Positions 9,071 through 17,220 are shown, counted from the stretch's first letter. The stretch: 64,000 nucleotides of DNA from G963666935 sp963666935 (GCA_963666935.1 OY762936.1:744001-808000); one strand, 5' to 3'. The notes: a model not told the origin generated them from the sequence alone. Numbers and translations are program-made.

Positions 9071-9979
9071 ATGAAAAGATCGTTGTTTATCGTAATATCC
9101 GCATTGCTTATGGCATCAATGTGTGCATGCCAAGCGGTAGACGGACAAAGCGAAACCAGTGGATCCAATTCTGGTTCTGCGCTAACCGTGGCTGTGGGTA
9201 TCGTACCTGAGGCGGCCTTTGTAGAGGCGGTTGCAGGTGACTTGGTTGACGTGGTCACGCTAGTTCCGCCCGGTTCCAGCCCAGCAAACTATCAGCCGAC
9301 GACTACGGAAATGCAGGCGTTGTCTGACGCTAAAATTTACTTTACGCTGCAAATGCCAACCGAACAGGCCAATATACTTCCTAAGGTTGGAGATTTTAAC
9401 GAGAGCATTGATATTATCAATCTGCGAGAGGCGGTCAGCGAGGTGTATCCGCTGCTGAACGGTGATGGAGAAGAGATTGAAGGCGAAAGCGATTCCGTTG
9501 ACCCGCATTTGTGGCTGTCTCCGAAAAACGCGGTTGTTATGGTTCAAACGATTGCGGACAAGCTGTCTGAAATCGACGGAGCCAATAAGGACACTTATCA
9601 GGCCAACGCCACTGACTATATCGCTGAGATTAACGCGCTTGACGGCGAGATACAGCAAACCGTGGCTGCGCTGGAGAACAAATCGTTTTTGATTTATCAT
9701 GCAGCTTATGGGTATTTCGCCCATGATTACGGCCTGACGATGGTGGCGATAGAGATTGAAGGCAAGCAGGCGACTGCGGAAGAATTGCAGGGCGTGATCG
9801 ACTACGCAGTAGAGAATGATATCAAAACGGTATTCTATCAGGAAGAGTTCGATGACAGCCAAGCCGCAACGATTGCCGAGGAGATTGGTGGAGCCGTTCA
9901 AAAGGTAGCGCCACTTTCTTCTGACTATATACAAGGTCTCAAGGATTTTACGAGCGCGTTGGCAAAAGCCGGAGAGTAG
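9071..9979 (+). CDS. Metal ABC transporter substrate-binding lipoprotein (ZnuA/TroA family)
   Basis: A 302-residue cluster A-I solute-binding lipoprotein. The start at 9071 uses the AAGGAGG at 9056-9062 and gives a signal with lipobox SMCAC near residue 18. Metal ligands are suggested by the His of VDPHLWLSP, the His residues of IYHAAYGYFAHDYG and acidic YQEEFDD. The first ligand loop, normally PPG..PHxYEP, here reads PPGSSPANYQP, so the usual first His is missing. That may alter metal choice. It heads a tightly packed operon with ATPase and permease. Zinc or manganese are the likely substrates; zinc is favoured by the adjacent Fur-family gene. Confidence 0.88.
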   Translation: MKRSLFIVISALLMASMCACQAVDGQSETSGSNSGSALTVAVGIVPEAAFVEAVAGDLVDVVTLVPPGSSPANYQPTTTEMQALSDAKIYFTLQMPTEQANILPKVGDFNESIDIINLREAVSEVYPLLNGDGEEIEGESDSVDPHLWLSPKNAVVMVQTIADKLSEIDGANKDTYQANATDYIAEINALDGEIQQTVAALENKSFLIYHAAYGYFAHDYGLTMVAIEIEGKQATAEELQGVIDYAVENDIKTVFYQEEFDDSQAATIAEEIGGAVQKVAPLSSDYIQGLKDFTSALAKAGE

Positions 9980-9980
9980 C

Positions 9981-10670
9981 ATGGAGAACAAAACGGATAT
10001 TATATTCGAAAATGTACGGTTCTGTTACGGGGAAGTTTGCGCTGTTAGCAGCGTGAACTTCTCTTTAATGTCTAAAAAAATGACCGTATTTGTTGGCCCG
10101 AACGGCGGGGGGAAGAGCACGCTGATTAAGCTTTTGGCAGGTTTGTTAAAACCGGAAGAAGGGTCAATCGTCTACCGCAAGGGCATAGAAGTAGGGTATG
10201 TGTCACAGAATTTTGTATTTGATACGTCCTTTCCTTTGACAGTTGAGGAGCTTGTTTTGCAGGGGACGCTTTCTAAGAGGGTCAGACCGTTTCACAGATA
10301 TATATCTGGGCAGAAGGAGAAAGCGGCGGAAGCCATTTTACGCGTTGGACTCAATGGATATGAGCGGCGTGGTATTAGCCAATTGTCTGGCGGACAGCTA
10401 AAGCGCGCAGTTATTGCGCGGGCGTTTGCTTCCGATGCGAATATGATTGTGCTGGATGAACCTGATGCGAGTCTTGACGTTGACGCCGCAAAGGAACTCT
10501 ACGGCATATTGAGTTTACTGAAAAACGAAAAAACAATCGTCATCGCTAGTCATCACATTGAGACGGTACTGGATATTGCCGACAGGGCGATATACGTGAA
10601 TAAGACGGTGTCCGAATATATCTCTCCGCATGTTCTTAAAGATGTGCTCAAAGGAGGCATTTCGCTATGA
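9981..10670 (+). CDS. Metal ABC transporter ATP-binding protein (ZnuC-like)
   Basis: A 229-residue ATPase with Walker A GPNGGGKST near residue 38, signature LSGGQLKRAVIARA near 131 and Walker B IVLDEPDASLDVD. The size and motif wording match ZnuC/MntB ATPases of cluster A-I metal importers. It begins one base after the stop of the binding-protein gene and overlaps the permease gene by 4 bases, so the three are co-translated. It powers uptake of the divalent metal captured by the lipoprotein. Confidence 0.9.
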   Translation: MENKTDIIFENVRFCYGEVCAVSSVNFSLMSKKMTVFVGPNGGGKSTLIKLLAGLLKPEEGSIVYRKGIEVGYVSQNFVFDTSFPLTVEELVLQGTLSKRVRPFHRYISGQKEKAAEAILRVGLNGYERRGISQLSGGQLKRAVIARAFASDANMIVLDEPDASLDVDAAKELYGILSLLKNEKTIVIASHHIETVLDIADRAIYVNKTVSEYISPHVLKDVLKGGISL

Positions 10671-11503
10671 TTGATGCAATTATAAATTACGCATTTATGC
10701 GCAATGCAGTGCTGGCGGCATTACTGGCCAGCATCGTAACCGGCATTATCGGCACGGTGGCGATCGAGAAAAAGCTGATCAGCATGTCGGGTGGTATTGC
10801 ACACGCATCTTTTGGGGGGATCGGTTTTGGCTATTTACTGGGCTTTGAGCCGATCTGGGGCGGTCTCTTATTTGCGGTGGGAGCCTCGGGGATCATCTGT
10901 AAGCTGCCCAAAAATGCTCGATTAAAGGCCGATACAATGATTGGCATTTTGTGGTCGTTCGGTATGGCGCTGGGGATATTATTCATTACGCTTGCGCCCG
11001 GATACATGCCCGATATGACAAGCTATCTGTTCGGAGATATTCTTTCCGTATCAACCGGTTCTATTACTTATATGGCTGGGTTTACCGCTGTCGTCGTATT
11101 GCTTTTTGTCATGTTGTACAACCATCTGATGCTCTATTTGTTCGACGAAGAATATGCAACGGCACGAGGCATTAACGTGAAGTTGATGGAATGGGTTGTA
11201 TATATCATGATTCCCGTTGGCATTATCGTACTGGTTAAAGTTGTAGGGATTATACTAACAATTGCCCTCATGACGATTCCAGTTTCAATCGCGAAGCTAT
11301 ATTTTAAAACCTTTGGCAAGGTTGTGGCTTTTTCAATGGTATTCAGCTTTCTGTTTTGCATGGCCGGGCTCATGGTCGCTTATTATGCAAATATCCCATC
11401 CGGTGTTTGTATTGTTATTATCAGCACATTGGCTTATCTGTTGTTGACGTTCACGCGAAACGGATTCCAAAGAAGAAGACACAGACAAAAAATCCATTCG
11501 TAA
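10667..11503 (+). CDS. Metal ABC transporter permease (ZnuB-like)
   Basis: A 278-residue membrane protein with about eight hydrophobic helices, typical of the ABC-3 permease family. Family features include the N-terminal MRNAVLAALLASIVTGIIGT and the segment SMSGGIAHASFGGIG that contacts the ATPase. It is third in the znu-like operon and overlaps the ATPase gene by 4 bases (ATGA). It forms the transmembrane path for zinc or manganese. No terminator is obvious between it and the operator at 11587. Confidence 0.9.
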   Translation: MIDAIINYAFMRNAVLAALLASIVTGIIGTVAIEKKLISMSGGIAHASFGGIGFGYLLGFEPIWGGLLFAVGASGIICKLPKNARLKADTMIGILWSFGMALGILFITLAPGYMPDMTSYLFGDILSVSTGSITYMAGFTAVVVLLFVMLYNHLMLYLFDEEYATARGINVKLMEWVVYIMIPVGIIVLVKVVGIILTIALMTIPVSIAKLYFKTFGKVVAFSMVFSFLFCMAGLMVAYYANIPSGVCIVIISTLAYLLLTFTRNGFQRRRHRQKIHS

Positions 11504-11575
11504 TGGATATCTTATCTATACGTAGCTTGATACATTTGAACGGATTAATCCATAATGTAAACTTTTTTGTCCTAA

Positions 11576-11604
11576 TTGACAAAACGGTTAGATGATGCTA
11601 ACCT
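11576..11604 (+). promoter_or_regulatory. DtxR-type operator and promoter before the COG0701 permease operon
   Basis: TTGACA at 11576-11581, 17 bases, then TAACCT. The 16-mer GTTAGATGATGCTAAC at 11587-11602 has both perfect GTTAG and CTAAC arms and occupies the spacer and -10. The arrangement matches the one at 9003-9030. Confidence 0.75.
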
Positions 11605-11648
11605 TAATTATGCTAAATATACTGTGGTAGTTGATAGGGATACAACCA

Positions 11649-12770
11649 GTGCGCAAATTGACTTCTAAAGAAAACATACATAAGGGTATAATATTACTCT
11701 TTATCATGACCGTGATATTCTGGATCGCGTTTTGCGGCAGTACCGGTGATGTGGAAACCTCAACCGAGGCGGGCATGCGGGGGTTTACGCTGATTCTCTG
11801 GTCAATTCTTTTAGAAGCGCTGCCTTTTGTATTGTTAGGTACGATCATATCGTCTCTGATACAGGTGTTTGTTTCTGAAGATATGATCATGAGAATATTG
11901 CCAAAGAATAATTTTCTCCGACTCGTGTTTGCTTCATTGATTGGGTTGGTTTTCCCTGTTTGTGAATGCGCAATTATTCCGATTACCAGAGGGCTTATTA
12001 AAAAAGGGATGCCAACGGGCCCGGCTATTGCCTTTATGATTGCAACGCCCATTATCAATCCGATCGTTCTGTTATCCACATACAACGCTTTTCCAACAAT
12101 GCCTCAAATGATGGCGTACCGTGCTGTTTGCGGTTTTTTGGGCGCGGTATTGATAGGAGCATTGGTAAACCGCGCGGAAGGCAAGTCTGTGTTAAGAGAC
12201 GATGTGGTACCGTCATGCAGCTGCGGATGTGAGCACGATCATGTACATACTCGCAATAAAAATGCCATATATAGCTGTAGTGATAGTTATACCGTCGATC
12301 TGCCACGCAATACGGATGAGCCTCATAATCATAGTCATACGGCTGAAAAACATGGGACATTCAAAGCAGTGTTGTCCCATACGAACGCCGAATTGCAAAG
12401 CGTGGGAATGTATTTGATATTCGGCGCTATCATTGCGGCATCCATGCAGATGCTTGTGCCCACAGAAGTACTGACCAATGTTGGCGGCGGCAGAATCGTT
12501 TCAATAGTGGTCATGATGCTGCTGGCGTTTGTGCTGTCGCTGTGCTCCGAAGCGGATGCGTTTGTGGCCAGTACATTCCTGCTTCAGTTTTCTGGCGCTT
12601 CGGTGCTGGCGTTTCTGATTACCGGGCCGATGATCGATATAAAAAACACGCTCATGATGCTGGGAAGCTTTAAGAAAAGGTTTGTTGTCCGGCTTATACT
12701 GACGATTCTTCTTGTATGCTTTGCGCTTGCTTTTATCGCAAGCTTTATGATCGGAGGCAGCTATGCGTAA
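11649..12770 (+). CDS. COG0701 (UPF0718) permease with His/Cys-rich loop
   Basis: A 373-residue membrane protein of the YcgR/COG0701 permease family. Family motifs are visible: FPVCECAIIP near residue 98, GPAIAFMIATPIINPIV, and SLCSEADAFVA in the second half. Between the halves is a hydrophilic loop rich in Cys and His (SCSCGCEHDHVH, then EPHNHSHTAEKH), probably metal-binding. The start is uncertain: I prefer GTG at 11649, eight to nine bases after AGGGA, over TTG at 11631. It overlaps the next gene by 8 bases. The transported substrate is unknown for the family; the operator upstream and the His-rich loop point to metal homeostasis. Confidence 0.82.
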   Translation: MRKLTSKENIHKGIILLFIMTVIFWIAFCGSTGDVETSTEAGMRGFTLILWSILLEALPFVLLGTIISSLIQVFVSEDMIMRILPKNNFLRLVFASLIGLVFPVCECAIIPITRGLIKKGMPTGPAIAFMIATPIINPIVLLSTYNAFPTMPQMMAYRAVCGFLGAVLIGALVNRAEGKSVLRDDVVPSCSCGCEHDHVHTRNKNAIYSCSDSYTVDLPRNTDEPHNHSHTAEKHGTFKAVLSHTNAELQSVGMYLIFGAIIAASMQMLVPTEVLTNVGGGRIVSIVVMMLLAFVLSLCSEADAFVASTFLLQFSGASVLAFLITGPMIDIKNTLMMLGSFKKRFVVRLILTILLVCFALAFIASFMIGGSYA

Positions 12771-13683
12771 GCTTGGTGCTGAAATCATGTGGTTTCTCGT
12801 ATTGCTTGCATTGGTAATTACCATGGGGATATTGCTGATCAGCGGCGATATATTGCTATACCTTGCGCCGCGCATGGTTACTATGGTTTGGTTTGGCTTT
12901 ATTGTATTGGCTGCACTATCGGTATATCAGCTTTGGCACATTGGAAAATGCCTAAACGCTGAGCCCCCCGCAAGAAAGGGTCGGCTGGGTGTCCTGATGT
13001 TTTTAATTCCCATTGTTTTGATTTTAACGGTAGCTCCCAATGCAAGCACCTCCGGCACGCTGCCCAATCAGAATGTGAAGATGCTAAGCTTAGCGAGCGA
13101 AAGTTCACCGGATGCCGCCAAGACCAGCGAAACGGTTTCATCATCTTCAGAAAAAAGCATGGAAGATATACCGGATGCGATACAAAGTGAACAGCCTTCC
13201 GCAACAAGTTCCGTCCAGACGGACGAGAGAACAGAAGAAGTACAGGAGGAGGCAACGGATTCTGTAGAAACAATTGATGTATCCGATGCCTTGCCATGTG
13301 TACTCAAGGACGGTGCAGCAAAATTTGATGGATCGGCCGATTTATTCTCAGAGTGTTTATATTACTCGGTTCAAGAGATGGCAGGGCAGAACGTGACGCT
13401 CTACGGCTTTGTATATACCGACGATACGTTCCCGGAAAACACGATATTGGTATCCAGACTGTATATCAGCTGCTGCGCCGCGGACGCGTCCATTGTAGGT
13501 TTTCATGTAAAGGTGGAGAACGCAGATGATTTTGAGGACAACGAATGGATTTGTGTGACGGGTACTATTGAAGCTGTTTCTATTGTATACTATGGCGATT
13601 ATCACGATTTTCCTATACTGATTGACGGGACAATTACTCGTTGTAAAGCGCCCGATACAGAAGAAGCTTATATTTATCCTTAA
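12763..13683 (+). CDS. TIGR03943/DUF1980 family partner of the COG0701 permease (YcgQ-like)
   Basis: A 306-residue protein with two N-terminal helices (roughly residues 5-60), a third near 75-95, then a low-complexity Ser/Glu/Thr-rich linker (about 110-185) and a C-terminal domain with family motifs: the GFVYTDDTFPENTILVSRL region, CCAADASIVGF and WICVTGTIE. This domain order matches the YcgQ/DUF1980 family, which is nearly always encoded beside a COG0701 permease, as here with an 8-base overlap. Function is not established; a joint role in metal handling is inferred. Confidence 0.85.
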   Translation: MRKLGAEIMWFLVLLALVITMGILLISGDILLYLAPRMVTMVWFGFIVLAALSVYQLWHIGKCLNAEPPARKGRLGVLMFLIPIVLILTVAPNASTSGTLPNQNVKMLSLASESSPDAAKTSETVSSSSEKSMEDIPDAIQSEQPSATSSVQTDERTEEVQEEATDSVETIDVSDALPCVLKDGAAKFDGSADLFSECLYYSVQEMAGQNVTLYGFVYTDDTFPENTILVSRLYISCCAADASIVGFHVKVENADDFEDNEWICVTGTIEAVSIVYYGDYHDFPILIDGTITRCKAPDTEEAYIYP

Positions 13684-13700
13684 GGATGATTTAAACAGTC

Positions 13701-14078
13701 TTAAGACGAGCTCTGCTTATTTTTGATGTGCTCTCCCATTTTTTCAAAGGTCTCCTGGCTGATGACATGCTCCATCCGGCATGCGTCTTGGCTTGCGGTC
13801 TGCGGATTTACACCAATTGCAGTTAGCCATTCCGTAAGCATAGTGTGGCGACGGTATATCTTTTTTGCGATTTGCAGCCCTGAGTCAGTCAATTCAATAA
13901 AACCATCGCCGTCCATATTGATATACCCTCCTTCTTTTAGCAGCGACATGGCGCGGCTGACGCTTGGCTTTGAGAAGGATAATGTGCGGGCAATATCAAT
14001 TGAACGGACGTTTCCGTTTTTATTTTTTAGAACAAGTATTGTTTCCAGATAATTTTCGCCGGATTCATAAAGTTCCAT
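13701..14078 (-). CDS. DtxR-family metal-dependent repressor (short form)
   Basis: A 125-residue protein of the DtxR/MntR/IdeR family, short form without the SH3-like domain. The N-terminal winged helix includes RSIDIARTLSFSKPSVSRAM. The dimer and metal-binding domain has HTMLTEWLTAIGVNPQTASQDACRMEHVIS, with candidate ligands Cys/Glu/His in DACRMEH. It is divergent from feoA and lies centrally among the GTTAG-n6-CTAAC sites at 7589, 9015, 11587, 14721 and 17178, so it is the likeliest protein to bind them. Whether it senses iron or manganese is not decided by sequence. Confidence 0.9.
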   Translation of the reverse strand: MELYESGENYLETILVLKNKNGNVRSIDIARTLSFSKPSVSRAMSLLKEGGYINMDGDGFIELTDSGLQIAKKIYRRHTMLTEWLTAIGVNPQTASQDACRMEHVISQETFEKMGEHIKNKQSSS

Positions 14079-14250
14079 TCGATTTACCTTCCCTTCAGTA
14101 CTTGTTCACACGGATATATTACCATTTACCCACATGGCTTGCAATAATAAAAAAACAATAAGGTTACCCGTTGGCAACTATGGTTAGCATCTGAAAACTA
14201 ATGATGAGAAATAGCTTAGACTAACTCTTTCGTGAAAGCGAGGAAAATAT

Positions 14251-14550
14251 ATGCCGTTGACAATGGCAAGGCTGGGCGAATGCGTCACGATCAAAAAGAT
14301 CACGGGCAAAAATGATACTATTAAATTTCTTAACCGACTAGGGTTTATTGAGGGGCATCAAGTCGCGGTTGTTTTAGGCATTGCGGGGAATCTGATAATC
14401 AACATTAAGGATACACAAATTGTACGGGACAAAACTCTTTCCAGCCGTATCGTGGGAAAAGATATTAATGGGACTTTGAAGACGACGCCTAGGAAGATAT
14501 CCAGCGGTAATACGATTACCGTAAAAAACTTGAGGGGGGGAGCGCGGTGA
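14251..14550 (+). CDS. feoA: FeoA-like protein, reading into a broken second FeoA
   Basis: A 99-residue reading frame. Residues 1-70 or so are an SH3-like FeoA domain (LGECVTIKKITG, LNRLGFIEGHQVAVV). From about residue 80 the frame enters the start of a second FeoA domain (NTITVKNLRGG) and stops at 14550, where a run of seven G bases shifts the frame. FeoA is a small cytosolic partner of the FeoB ferrous iron channel. GAGGAAA precedes the ATG. Degenerate versions of the local operator occur upstream (GTTAGCAT at 14183-14190, CTAAC at 14221-14225). Since feoB is lost here, the gene is probably without its partner in this locus. Confidence 0.75.
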   Translation: MPLTMARLGECVTIKKITGKNDTIKFLNRLGFIEGHQVAVVLGIAGNLIINIKDTQIVRDKTLSSRIVGKDINGTLKTTPRKISSGNTITVKNLRGGAR

Positions 14551-14698
14551 CGCGAAGGATCATGGACATGGGTATAACCAAGGGACGACGGTTCTTATAA
14601 GAAAGACAACTCTACTAGGAGATCCAATTGAGGTAACGGGGTGTGACTAAGAGCTTTTAGTTCGTAAGGCAAATGTCAGGAACATTGTAGTGGAATGG
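14511..14698 (+). pseudogene. feoA: Second FeoA domain, frameshifted
   Basis: If one base is added to the G7 run at 14534-14540, the text continues as AVTRRIMDMGITKG, the core FeoA motif. Adding one base near 14584 recovers TVLIRKTTLLGDPIEVTG, again canonical. An in-frame TAA then interrupts at 14646, before ELLVRKANVRNIVVE. Two frameshifts and a stop within 190 bases show a decayed gene and not one sequencing error. Confidence 0.8.
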
Positions 14699-14720
14699 TT
14701 TTATTTTTTTGAAACGCCAG

Positions 14721-14736
14721 GTTAGCTATCGCTAAC
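14721..14736 (+). promoter_or_regulatory. DtxR-type operator before the feoB relic
   Basis: GTTAGCTATCGCTAAC has perfect GTTAGC and GCTAAC arms. It lies 9 bases before GAGGAGGA (14745-14752), the preserved ribosome binding site of the feoB remnant. The operator outlived the gene it served. Confidence 0.75.
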
Positions 14737-14744
14737 AAGTGTTT

Positions 14745-15070
14745 GAGGAGGACTGTTAGGAATATTCTTATAGTGCTGGCCGGGAACTCAAATAGTGATT
14801 GGGGCCACTAAGCGTGAGATAGGCGGCTGGAATCGGACGTGGATTGTGATTGTATCAGACCGGCTTGGCTTATGTGATGGCGATGCTTGTTAATCTGTTT
14901 GGACGTGTGATCTTACCAAACGCGGAAACATCACCAGTATCGCAATACTGGAGAATCCTTTTATTTACATATTGGGCGTTTTGGTTCTTGCGATTATCGT
15001 GACCGGAATTGTGAGTTTGTTCAAAAAAGGCGGTGAAAAGAAAGTAGCGGGTAGCGCATATGAGGCATAG
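14745..15070 (+). pseudogene. feoB: feoB, reduced to N- and C-terminal scraps
   Basis: After GAGGAGGA, codons from 14754 read VRNILIVLAGNSNSDWGH then stop, the beginning of FeoB with its GTPase G1 motif (normally LAGNPNSGKTT) cut short. From 14853 the text reads YQTGLAYVMAMLVNLFG, a conserved C-terminal FeoB helix. After a frameshift it continues NITSIAILENPFIYILGVLV to a Lys-rich tail ending at 15070. About 1.7 kb of a normal feoB of 2 kb is missing. Ferrous iron uptake by this locus is therefore lost. Confidence 0.8.
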
Positions 15071-15088
15071 CTTGGAAGGGAGAATGGA

Positions 15089-15273
15089 ATGACGGTAGTG
15101 GATATTGTCGTCAGTGGAGTCATACTGATTACGCTTACTTTTACGATCATAAGGATCGCGCGGCGAAGCAGGAAGGCGGTTGCAGTAGTTGCGTAGGGTG
15201 CAGTGCTTGTTCCGGACATGCAGCTCACGATTTATATAGTAGTTGTAATGTTTTGCGTGAACAGAAGAAATAA
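15089..15273 (+). pseudogene. FeoB-associated Cys-rich membrane protein, frameshifted
   Basis: The ATG at 15089 (GGAAGGGA upstream) opens a single-helix protein, MTVVDIVVSGVILITL followed by basic RIARRSRK. The frame then stops at 15196. In a neighbouring frame the same DNA gives GGCSSCVGCSACSG, the Cys-rich tail typical of the small proteins encoded after feoB (family usually ends with CSxCxxC motifs), and runs to TAA 15271-15273. One base change in frame separates helix from tail. It completes the decayed feo cluster. Confidence 0.75.
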
Positions 15274-15281
15274 GAGGATTT

Positions 15282-15320
15282 GAAAGAAACCGGTATTGCT
15301 TTACACACCGGCTTCTTTCA
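15282..15320 (+). terminator. Hairpin terminator after the feo relic
   Basis: GAAAGAAACCGGT (15282-15294) pairs with ACCGGCTTCTTTC (15307-15319) with one mismatch. No long T run follows, so strength is uncertain. Confidence 0.5.
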
Positions 15321-15405
15321 AGTCTATATCCTAGAAAATGAATTAGTTCTATCATTCGGCTACTGATTTTTAACGGCACTACCTGCCCCTTTTATGGTGT
15401 AGAAA

Positions 15406-16766
15406 ATGCATTTGTTAGTGTTATTTGAACCTTATTCTTGTTTGTGTTTCAAAAAAGCGTCAACTGTAGCTTTAATAACCTCTCTCTTGTATGACTTCGT
15501 TAATCTATATGGCGTCAGTAAGTGGGCGCTCTCATCATTTGATTCCAAAAAGGGGTTGATCGACAATTACATCAATCCAATCATCGGAGATGTGAAACTC
15601 TCGAATGTAACGCCCCGTATGATGGACGCGTATTATCAAAAGCTGTTGAAGGTCAAGAGCGCGCCACGGTATAAAGGGGAGGCCGTGAAGACGTGCGTTT
15701 CGCCTCGCAACGTCCGGGAGATTCATAAGATTCTGAACTGTGCCTTTAATCAGGCCATCCGGTGGGAGTACATGGAGCATAACCCCGTGGCAAAAGCAAC
15801 GCTCCCGGAGTCGGAAGCCAAGCAGCGTGACATTTGGACGGCAGACGACTTGTTTAAAGCGTTATCCGTCTGCGAAGATGACAGGCTGGCGTTGGCCATC
15901 AACTTAGCGTTTTCCTGCTCCTTGCGGCTGGGTGAAATAATGGGGTTGACTTGGGACTGCGTGGATATTGAAGAAAGCAGTATCTCAGACAATAATGCCT
16001 CTATTTACATCGAGAAAGAACTAATGCGCGTATCTAAGAATGCATTGGAAAAGTTGAGTAACAAGGATGTGATTAAGGTATTCCCCGCTGTATTTACAAG
16101 TAACAATACAGTACTGTTGCTCAAAAAGCCTAAAACAAAAAGCAGCATCCGTCGCGTGTGGTTACCAAAGACCGTAGCAGAAATGCTCGTTAAATGGAAA
16201 CAGGAACAAAATGAACCAAAGGGACTGCTAGGTAAAGAATATCATGATTACAGCCTGGTGGTTTCCTTGCCGAATGGCAGGCCGCTTGAAGGGCAAGTGA
16301 TATCCCATCCTTTAAGCGATCGATGTGAAAGCATGATCTGCCTGACATTGTATTTCATAGTCTGTGACATACGAGTACAACTTACAAGCTGAAGCTCAAT
16401 AGGGGCGATATGAAGGCCGTACAGGGCGACGCGGGGCATTCGCAGCTTAAGATGATTACCGACGTATATTCTCACATATTGGATGAGGATAGGCGGAACA
16501 ACGCAGCGCGTTTTGAAGAAGCGTTCTATCAGCCAGACAAGACTCCTGAAAAGCAGCAGTCCACCCAAAGCAAAAATGAAGATGCTGCGAAAGTCATGGA
16601 GTTACTCAATAAGACGCCCGAACTTGCCGCGCAAATGCTACAACTTTTGAGCGTGGCAGCTACCCAAACGACAAGCGTGCTCGTGGCAATTAGCAAGAAA
16701 TATGACTTGCTAATCGTCCGATTAGCAAAAACGACTGTTTTCTTAGCAAAAGACGGCCGGACATGA
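15406..16766 (+). pseudogene. Tyrosine recombinase (phage-type integrase), frameshifted and with lost catalytic Arg
   Basis: The first part (to 16392) carries a core-binding domain (LIDNYINPIIGDVKLSNVTPRMMDAYYQKL) and the first catalytic Arg box (SCSLRLGEIMGLTWD). The second part (from 16410) has GDAGHSQLKMITDVYSHI with the catalytic His and Tyr. Between them the frame slips, and in the frame that continues, FHSL-stop-HTSTTYKLKLNRGD replaces the invariant HxLR: the Arg codon CGA has become TGA. The arm-binding N-terminus also seems missing. A homologous C-terminal fragment lies at 34733-35074, where the same region reads FHSLRHSSTTYKLKLNHGD. Confidence 0.85.
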
Positions 16767-16880
16767 AGTCAAATTAGCAGGGCCGACTCGCAGAAATAAA
16801 CGCTTGCTAATCAAAAGGTGGATGTTCGATATGAATGTCATAATCCGTACCGACTTCGATACGGTTGATCAAATTAGCAA
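16688..16880. repeat. Cluster of ATTAGCAA repeats after the integrase relic
   Basis: Short copies in both orientations: AATTAGCAAG at 16688, TTGCTAAT at 16707, GATTAGCAAAA at 16720, CTTAGCAAAA at 16742, AAATTAGCAG at 16771, TTGCTAAT at 16804 and AAATTAGCAA at 16871. The same word clusters after the second integrase relic at 35068-35143. Recombinase arm-type or attachment sites are a possible meaning. Confidence 0.55.
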
Positions 16881-17022
16881 CGATTATCTTCATCGCCGGG
16901 AGGTCAGCGGCTTCGTACAACTCCGTCCATGAAATGACTTCATCGTACTGCGCCTGTATTTCCTCCATCCGGTATTTGATGCCGTCCAGCTTGGCAGTGT
17001 TTCGGACGGCATCAATACCGGT
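16807..17022 (-). pseudogene. C-terminal remnant of a large serine recombinase
   Basis: On the minus strand an open stretch ends at TAG 16809-16807 and reads GIKYRMEEIQAQYDEVISW, TELYEAADLPAMKIIVANL and INRIEVGTDYDIHIEHPP. A coiled-coil-like helix followed by a MKIIVANLINRIEV-type ending is characteristic of the C-termini of large serine recombinases (compare IEKIVWTRNGNDASIEIEYK at 25133). No start, catalytic domain or zinc ribbon is present. It lies tail to tail with the integrase relic. Confidence 0.6.
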
Positions 17023-17177
17023 TCAGTTGCTTATAAAATATTGCAATTACACTGCACAAATTGACCATTTGGATTTTCGCAACAAAACCCTGTTCACTAT
17101 TGTTTATAACAAAATGGAGCATCCGGGAGCGAAACGGAGTAGCGCGCACGAAAGATATAGTGTATTATAACAAAGTG

Positions 17178-17193
17178 GTTAGATGAAACTAAC
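17178..17193 (+). promoter_or_regulatory. DtxR-type operator before the AraC/ABC/ECF operon
   Basis: GTTAGATGAAACTAAC has perfect GTTAG and CTAAC arms and lies 27 bases before the AraC-family start codon. TATTAT at 17163-17168 could be the -10 box. It links this uptake operon to the same metal regulon. Confidence 0.72.
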
Positions 17194-17220
17194 CTACTGT
17201 GCATATGCCGAGGTGTTTTT

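Noticed and set aside
7800..16766. Explaining all left-half frameshifts as sequencing errors
   Set aside because: The 7-base duplication, in-frame stops and the large feoB deletion cannot come from homopolymer miscalls, though the single G-run slips at 14534 and 25735 might.
16688..16880. Treating the ATTAGCAA cluster as a CRISPR or iteron origin
   Set aside because: Spacing is irregular, both orientations occur, copies extend into coding relics and no replication gene is nearby.
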